Assembly (NCBI GenBank): GCA_003508565.1
Contig: DNUI01000083.1
Coordinates: 1 to 11,728 of the forward strand
Length of the DNA: 11,728 bases
Source of the DNA: Syntrophaceae bacterium
GTDB taxonomy: Bacteria; Desulfobacterota; Syntrophia; Syntrophales; UBA2185
Direction: 5' to 3'
The position numbers and the translations under genes were made by a program. The notes beneath the pieces were generated by a model. It did no database searches and had not been told where the DNA came from. It saw only the letters and a list, made by a program, of their open reading frames with translations. Positions 9,001 through 11,728 of this stretch are shown here, in pieces. Numbering within the stretch: the first letter of the stretch is position 1; the number at the start of each line of letters is the position of its first letter.

Positions 9001-9856
9001 CCTCCCGGGCACGTGCCCATGCCGATAGCACGCTTCTGCGGGCTTTTCTGAAAGAGGACAGGGCGGTGAGGGGAACGGGCGATGCCGCGGGAGTGATCTT
9101 TATGTCGGGGTCGGAAAGCCTGCCTTTGGTCAGAGTAAGAAAATATTGAGGCTTAAAGTTATTTTTCAACGCATACGATACGAATTCACGCGGTGCATCA
9201 TAAAAATGCTTTCGCCAGAAGTCCTGAACGATCTCCATGTACAGGGAGCGCTCATCCGGAACAAGTTCCGTGTCGAAGAGCCTCATGCTTTCAAAGGCGT
9301 TCTCGTGGAGAACACGCTGGCAGAAACCATGAATTGTGTAGATCGGCGCCTCATCAAAATCCCTGAGTGCCGCCCTCAGGATGCGCCGTTTCTCTTCCCT
9401 GTCATTCCCCGCATCAGTAATGCCGGGCTCGATTGAGCCTGCCCCGTACTTGATACGGGGGAATCCATATTTTTCTGAGTCCTGGGTTCCCCCGCGTGCG
9501 GGAATGACAAAAAGAGGGACGTCATTCCGGACTTGGTCAGGAATCCAGTCTTTTCTGACAAGACCATACAGAAACGGATCGTCGTGTCCACCCTTTGTAA
9601 AGGCGTCTATGGCCGCTCGGATCATCCTGCGGATGCGGTCGCGCAGTTCCTCTGTCGCCGCCACCGTATAGGTGACTACGAGGATCTCGCTTACGGAAAA
9701 ACGCTTTTCCAGGAGAAGGCGCAAAAATATTCCGGCGATGGCGTACGTTTTTCCCGTTCCGGCGCTCGCTTCGATCAGATTGGTCTTCTCCAGGGCGCTA
9801 TTCAGGAGATCAAAATTGTGATTGTCATTCCGTACCTGATCCACTATCCACCCCAT
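6092..9856 (-). CDS. recB: Exodeoxyribonuclease V subunit beta (RecB helicase-nuclease) with a repeat-encoded insertion
   Basis: RecB is the 3'-5' helicase and nuclease subunit of RecBCD. In 1254 residues the sequence shows Walker A EASAGTGKT (29-37), IYTIHGFCQRVL (172-183), Walker B IDEFQDTDP (431-439), GDPKQSIYSFRGAD (460-473), TIHKSKGLEYP (791-801) and LLYVALTRAKNR (856-867). The C-terminal nuclease keeps its metal ligands: H1025 in GNCLHDILEH, D1145 in MKGFMDLVF, and D1158/K1160 in LVDWKSN. Both enzyme activities look intact. Two oddities exist. Residues 103-152 are encoded by a dispersed repeat (9401-9550), absent from E. coli RecB, which goes from DNPLY to the FTIHGFCQR region without it. 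Residues 3-11 (WIVDQVRND) come from another repeat fragment. A TAG at 9863-9865 blocks any extension, and GGAAG abuts the ATG, so the ribosome site is poor. It overlaps recD. recC is not upstream. Confidence 0.96.
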   Translation of the reverse strand: MGWIVDQVRNDNHNFDLLNSALEKTNLIEASAGTGKTYAIAGIFLRLLLEKRFSVSEILVVTYTVAATEELRDRIRRMIRAAIDAFTKGGHDDPFLYGLVRKDWIPDQVRNDVPLFVIPARGGTQDSEKYGFPRIKYGAGSIEPGITDAGNDREEKRRILRAALRDFDEAPIYTIHGFCQRVLHENAFESMRLFDTELVPDERSLYMEIVQDFWRKHFYDAPREFVSYALKNNFKPQYFLTLTKGRLSDPDIKITPAASPVPLTALSSFRKARRSVLSAWARAREDVIALLKNTDLSKAKYKNPDVLTAKMDSYTDSEEIFPLFKGFEKFTSSGLKEGTNKGKATPEHPFFDDCEELLARSRELQTEIEGQLLFLKGDVFRYLRDELRKRKHTRNIQSFDDLLVNLHDALERDGGKDLVHNVKDRYRAALIDEFQDTDPIQYAIFQNIFGGEKSPLFFIGDPKQSIYSFRGADLFAYMRASRHVDSRHTLTNNWRSEPDLVHAVNTIFANAKMDAFLYKEIPFEKAVAADVKDRSLLTFCGRSEPPFHIWFLDGAKLEETGAKTNQGMTADLIVRAVAAEIARLLNLGRNGKAKIGAEPLAESHIAVLVRVNREARLIQEALCSLGIHSVLHSSGNLFDTHEAVEMERILSALAEPHSEGAIRIAITTDILGLNGETLEDLSGNESGLEEWLTRFQEYNTLWERHGFIGMFRYFLAKEKVRERLLAFPDGERRLTNILHLTEVLHTASIERKLGISGMIKWLAFQRNPDTLRSDEHELRLERDDRAVRIVTIHKSKGLEYPIVFCPFNWGDSKAGMREFTYHDPEDDWRLNLVLDPEAMDGKAHAERENLAENIRLLYVALTRAKNRCYLVWGPFKDAGTSSIAYILHSTGDDSSRIVESTEENFRNLSDENIRADLARIASASDGAINLYDMPDPAEETLAPPAELPVTLTCRTFPGIIDHDRRFASFSYLLAERMPMSVIPSDDIADLPDRDSFTIVTEVPYHKEPEGMFAFPRGANAGNCLHDILEHIDFTAPDSLETENLVAVKLRTHGFDLKWQEAVCRMISSVVVTSLDPAIHGLTLSAIHDDERLSELGFTFPLNRLTPDILQNIFKESGISLSASFPERIGRLDFQPVRGFMKGFMDLVFRYDERFFLVDWKSNFLGASIEDYETEALAAVMRENLYTLQYHLYVVALHQYLKTRIPGYDYKAHFGGVLYIFLRGVNPETGPHAGIFRDRPAKKSVEFLCSKLIAS
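9401..9550. repeat. Dispersed repeat (one full and one partial copy) inserted in frame within recB
   Basis: A full 108-base unit at 9401-9508 begins GTCATTCCCCGC and ends GCGGGAATGAC, giving inverted termini of about 10 bases. It contains an internal hairpin, CCCCGTA (9442-9448) with TACGGGG (9454-9460). After a 12-base spacer comes a second, partial unit at 9521-9550 starting GTCATTCCGGACTTGGTCAG. Together they span about 150 bases, an exact multiple of three, with no stop in the recB frame. They encode RecB residues 103-152. The exact left and right borders are estimated from the repeat ends and from where RecB family sequence resumes (REEKRRILRAALRDFDEA). Confidence 0.8.
9824..9850. repeat. 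Partial repeat copy forming the start of recB
   Basis: On the minus strand this segment encodes RecB residues 3-11, WIVDQVRND. The partial repeat inside recB encodes WIPDQVRND in the same frame (residues 104-112). The two DNA segments agree at 20 of 27 bases. It begins GTCATTCCGTACCTGATCCA on the plus strand, the same end as the other copies. Confidence 0.72.
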
Positions 9857-9862
9857 CTTCCG

Positions 9863-9887
9863 CTATCCAGGATTTGATCCGGGATCT
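9863..9887. repeat. Repeat fragment, first of a direct pair
   Basis: It contains GGATTTGATCCGGGATC at 9870-9886, identical over 17 bases to 9969-9985, in the same orientation. It belongs to the same family as the copies in recB (compare GACTTGGTCAGGAATCC). The terminal GTCATTCC is not preserved here. Confidence 0.65.
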
Positions 9888-9960
9888 ATTCTTACTCCTC
9901 AATACAGGGTCTTATACCAGAAACGCATCCGACATTACATCAGAATCTGTTCTCCTTTCT

Positions 9961-9988
9961 GTCATCACGGATTTGATCCGGGATCCAA
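9961..9988. repeat. Repeat fragment, second of a direct pair
   Basis: It begins GTCATCACGG, close to the family terminus GTCATTCC, and continues with the 17-base core GGATTTGATCCGGGATC (9969-9985), which is repeated exactly 99 bases earlier. Confidence 0.65.
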
Positions 9989-10010
9989 CCCTTGCATTAT
10001 ATCAAAATAT

Positions 10011-10039
10011 TTGAAGTCATTTAAAAAAATGTGTATAGT
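10011..10039 (+). promoter_or_regulatory. Possible sigma70-type promoter for the response regulator gene
   Basis: TTGAAG (10011-10016), a 17-base spacer and TATAGT (10034-10039) resemble TTGACA-N17-TATAAT, with 4 and 5 of 6 matches. It would give a leader of roughly 155 bases before the ATG at 10203. Other promoters in this AT-rich stretch cannot be excluded. Confidence 0.45.
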
Positions 10040-10202
10040 CCCGCAAACAATACTATGACAGAGGACATGATCATTATAGAGATCATCATGAACATTATCA
10101 CCAGGGATACTATGTAAGAAAGACGCAGTTGTAATGTCGGCCATAGGTGCAGAAAAAATTTAGTGGAAACTTTCTCAATCTGTAAAACAACGACACCCGA
10201 TT

Positions 10203-10625
10203 ATGCAAAAAATAAAAATATTGATAGTTGAGGATCATAAGGTCACTCAGAAACTCTTGGATCAATCGCTTCGTAATGATATTTTCGAAAAGAGAATAGC
10301 AGAAAACGGTGAGAGCGCTCTGGAACATTACCATGAATGGAAACCCGATGTCATTCTTCTCGACATTTTACTTCCCGTGATCAGCGGATATGCCATCCTG
10401 AAAGAGATCAGAACAAAAGATAAGGATACATCTACTGCCATCATAATTGTCAGCAGCTTAATGACAAAAGAAGATGTCATGGATTGCGCAAAGCTGGGTA
10501 TTGAAGGATATATTGTCAAACCGATCAATATCAAAGAAATGAACCGCAAGGTACTTGAATATCTCAGTAAATCATCATCAGAAAAGGCGACAGAAGCCAC
10601 GAAGTTATTTAAACTGCTCGAATAG
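10203..10625 (+). CDS. Stand-alone receiver-domain response regulator (CheY/Spo0F-like)
   Basis: The 140-residue protein is a single receiver domain with no DNA-binding or enzymatic output domain, and it would act in the cytoplasm through phosphorylation-dependent protein contacts. Conserved residues are visible: the acidic pair E10-D11 in ILIVEDH, the phospho-acceptor D54 in VILLDILLP, the switch serine S84 or S85 in IIVSSLM, and K106-P107 in YIVKPINI. The last 18 residues (SSSEKATEATKLFKLLE) form a short charged tail. No histidine kinase or che gene is adjacent, so its partner is unknown. A role with the chemoreceptor 6 kb away is only a possibility. No Shine-Dalgarno sequence precedes the ATG. 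There is no better in-frame start nearby, and starting here gives the complete first strand of the domain. Confidence 0.93.
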   Translation: MQKIKILIVEDHKVTQKLLDQSLRNDIFEKRIAENGESALEHYHEWKPDVILLDILLPVISGYAILKEIRTKDKDTSTAIIIVSSLMTKEDVMDCAKLGIEGYIVKPINIKEMNRKVLEYLSKSSSEKATEATKLFKLLE

Positions 10626-10673
10626 AAACCGGAAACGAAGGTTGCAAACCAGTCCGGTTTACCGGAGGCCGGT
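10626..10673 (+). terminator. CCGG-rich nested inverted repeats after the response regulator
   Basis: AAACCGGA (10626-10633) pairs with TCCGGTTT (10653-10660). The second arm can alternatively pair as TCCGGT-TT-ACCGGA (10653-10666), and ACCGG-AGG-CCGGT (10661-10673) is a third option. The structures are mutually exclusive and start right after the stop codon. There is no U-run, so an intrinsic terminator is only a moderate guess. Confidence 0.4.
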
Positions 10674-10821
10674 TAGTACGCATCATCTCTTTTCCCGGTG
10701 ACACATCCGATATTGAATCGGAAATCTCATGCTTCACTTTGAAAAAAAGCGCGTATCTATCGCTTCTCGTAACAATATATAAGGCAATTCAGGCTGAGAT
10801 TCACCTTTCCACGCGGTAATC

Positions 10822-10843
10822 CTTATTGACTATAGTCAATAAG
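10822..10843. promoter_or_regulatory. 22-bp perfect palindrome, candidate operator
   Basis: The core TTATTGACTATAGTCAATAA (10823-10842) is perfectly self-complementary, and the flanking C and G extend it to 22 bp. The inner TTGAC-N4-GTCAA has the layout of Crp/Fnr-family sites (TTGAT-N4-ATCAA for Fnr). It is centred about 120 bases upstream of the predicted DUF169 transcription start. It may bind a dimeric regulator. The regulator is not in this window. Confidence 0.5.
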
Positions 10844-10898
10844 CAGGCAGAGTGAGTAAAAAATTGATGCTTCCGGTAATCGATAGTGATACCTACTA

Positions 10899-10912
10899 TT
10901 GTTGTGAGACAA
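10899..10912. promoter_or_regulatory. Second TTG...CAA dyad just upstream of the DUF169 promoter
   Basis: TTGTTGTGAGACAA is an imperfect dyad with TTGT and ACAA ends, extending to ATTGT and ACAAT at 10898-10913. Its length and outer bases match the inner part of the palindrome at 10822-10843. The two centres are 73 bases apart, close to seven helical turns. It is centred about 47 bases before the predicted transcription start, a position used by activators of this type. Confidence 0.35.
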
Positions 10913-10917
10913 TTAGT

Positions 10918-10946
10918 TCGACATAAAATTAAAATATTTATATACT
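10918..10946 (+). promoter_or_regulatory. Sigma70-type promoter of the DUF169 gene
   Basis: TCGACA (10918-10923) and TATACT (10941-10946) each match the consensus at 5 of 6 positions with the optimal 17-base spacer, which is very AT-rich. Transcription would start near 10953, giving a leader of about 45 bases. Confidence 0.6.
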
Positions 10947-10984
10947 TCCCCAGCAAAGGACATAGTTTTCGTAAATCACTCACG

Positions 10985-10990
10985 AAAGGA
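10985..10990 (+). promoter_or_regulatory. Ribosome binding site of the DUF169 gene
   Basis: AAAGGA lies 7 bases before the ATG at 10998 and supports that start. Confidence 0.65.
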
Positions 10991-10997
10991 CAGGTTC

Positions 10998-11728
10998 ATG
11001 GAATCAAAAATCGCTAAAGCCATTGGACTCAAATACAACCCCATTGCTATCCTTTTGGCGGACCAGGCGCCAGAGAATGCCCTGCGGTTCAAAAAAGGGA
11101 AATGGGGTTGCGTTATGATTATGTTTGCCCATGCCGCCAGAGGCAAAACCGCCGCCTTCGATGGCGAAACCTATGGTTGTTGGGGCGGGGGCGTGGGACT
11201 AGGGTTCGGCAACACCTATCTGCGCTTTCCAGGTGGAGTCGAGTGCTTTGCCTACTTTCTCTCCTCTGGAAACATCCAGTGGGAGAAGGGAAAGGAGGTT
11301 GCGAAAGTTCTGGAAGGTGCTTCGGGAAAGGAGTTTGTGGAAAACTTCCTAAAAGGGGAAGCCTATCTCAAGACACCGGAACTGGTGGAGCAGTTTCTCA
11401 GAGAACTTCCCATGGAGGATATGGGCTCCAACTACGTGCTGTTCAAACCCCTTTCAGAAGTTGATCTCCAGACCGAAAGGCCCGAGACAGTGATATTTAT
11501 CGCCGATCCAGACCAGCTCTCGGCCCTGGTCGTTCTTGCCAACTATGGAAGAGAGGGTCTTGAGAACGTGATCATCCCGTTTGCCGCGGGATGCCAGACG
11601 ATTGGTATTCTTCCGTTCAGGGAAGCGAAGTCGGGGAAGCCTAAAGCTGTTGTGGGGCTCACGGACATTTCAGCCAGAAAAATCGTCCGGAATCTTCTGG
11701 GCAAAGAGTATCTATCCTTTGCCATGCC
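10998..11728 (+). CDS. DUF169 family protein (3' end beyond the window)
   Basis: The frame is open from the ATG at 10998 to the window end, giving 243 residues without a stop. DUF169 (PF02596) proteins are near this length, so only a short C-terminus should be missing. It begins MESKIAKAIGLKYNPIAILL. Family-like features are the KYNPIAI opening, the KWGCVM motif (35-40), YGCWGGGVGLGF (59-70), GVECFAYF (80-87), YVLFKPLSEV (146-155) and IIPFAAGCQTIG (192-203). Four cysteines (C38, C61, C83, C199) sit in these motifs and could bind a metal or cofactor, but no biochemical role is known to me. There is no signal peptide or membrane segment, so it is probably cytoplasmic. The gene has its own promoter and two TTG...CAA dyads upstream, which suggests regulated expression. 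Family call is fairly confident; function unknown. Confidence 0.85.
   Translation, partial: MESKIAKAIGLKYNPIAILLADQAPENALRFKKGKWGCVMIMFAHAARGKTAAFDGETYGCWGGGVGLGFGNTYLRFPGGVECFAYFLSSGNIQWEKGKEVAKVLEGASGKEFVENFLKGEAYLKTPELVEQFLRELPMEDMGSNYVLFKPLSEVDLQTERPETVIFIADPDQLSALVVLANYGREGLENVIIPFAAGCQTIGILPFREAKSGKPKAVVGLTDISARKIVRNLLGKEYLSFAM

Larger units (their letters stand above)
9857..10202. other. Divergent intergenic region with repeat fragments
   Basis: These 346 bases separate recB (minus) from the response regulator (plus). The recB-proximal half is made largely of repeat fragments (9863-9887 and 9961-9988). The other half holds a promoter-like sequence (10011-10039) and an unsupported 20-codon frame at 10055-10117. 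No recC sequence is present. No clear promoter for recB was found. Confidence 0.6.
10626..10997. other. Intergenic region upstream of the DUF169 gene
   Basis: These 372 bases begin with CCGG-rich inverted repeats directly after the response regulator stop. They continue through sequence in which I see nothing (about 10675-10820). They end with a perfect palindrome, a second TTG...CAA dyad, a promoter-like sequence and a ribosome site for the DUF169 gene. The listed sites carry the detail. Confidence 0.6.

Noticed and set aside
9401..9988. A CRISPR array or transposon as an explanation of the repeats around the recB start
   Set aside because: Repeat units differ in length and spacing, show GTCATTCC inverted ends, and have no unique spacers of constant size. 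No transposase is encoded nearby.
10055..10117. A 20-codon frame (MTEDMIIIEIIMNIITRDTM) upstream of the response regulator
   Set aside because: It has no ribosome site, is rich in ATG and ATC by composition, and nothing else supports translation.
11102..11464. A 120-codon plus-strand frame starting at 11102
   Set aside because: It is out of frame with the DUF169 gene, which covers the same bases with recognisable family motifs and a proper promoter and ribosome site.

Overview
The window reads as chromosomal DNA from an anaerobic, chemotactic Gram-negative bacterium. A member of the Desulfobacterota (old Deltaproteobacteria, Syntrophia-like) is the best guess. This rests on protein flavour: a THEP1-type NTPase remnant, a DUF169 protein, a divergent guanylate-kinase-like protein, a single-Cache chemoreceptor and RecB/RecD. 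It also rests on a GTCATTCC...GGAATGAC dispersed repeat of a kind I associate with such genomes. No rRNA, tRNA, CRISPR array, transposase or integrase was seen. The taxonomic call is inference.

Layout, left to right. (1) 1-160, minus strand: 5' part of a guanylate-kinase-like P-loop gene that leaves the window. (2) 161-479: divergent intergenic region with one dispersed repeat (240-323). (3) 480-1679, plus strand: a 399-residue protein of no family I can name with confidence, with motifs resembling a diverged RelA/SpoT synthetase fold. (4) 1695-1967, minus strand: the C-terminal half of a THEP1 NTPase without its P-loop, a probable gene remnant. (5) 2419-3975, plus strand: a complete methyl-accepting chemotaxis protein with a periplasmic single-Cache sensor. 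(6) 4075-4113: an 18-bp perfect hairpin between convergent genes. (7) 9856 down to 4233, minus strand: recB then recD, translationally coupled, encoding the beta and alpha subunits of exonuclease V. recC is not beside them. (8) 9857-10202: repeat fragments and a promoter-like sequence. (9) 10203-10625, plus strand: a stand-alone receiver (CheY/Spo0F-like) response regulator. (10) 10626-10997: CCGG-rich hairpins, a 22-bp perfect palindrome, and a sigma70-like promoter. (11) 10998 to the end, plus strand: a nearly complete DUF169 protein that runs off the window.

The genes do not form one pathway. The recB-recD pair is the only clear operon and would act in double-strand-break repair and degradation of linear DNA. 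The chemoreceptor and the receiver protein are signalling genes but are about 6 kb apart, so a link is not supported.

The most unusual feature is the dispersed repeat family. One and a half copies sit in frame inside recB and encode about 50 extra residues near the helicase N-terminus. Another partial copy supplies the first residues of RecB, with further fragments just upstream where recC would often be expected. The repeat appears to have reshaped this locus while keeping recB open. The second candidate for something undescribed is the RelA/SpoT-like protein at 480-1679.
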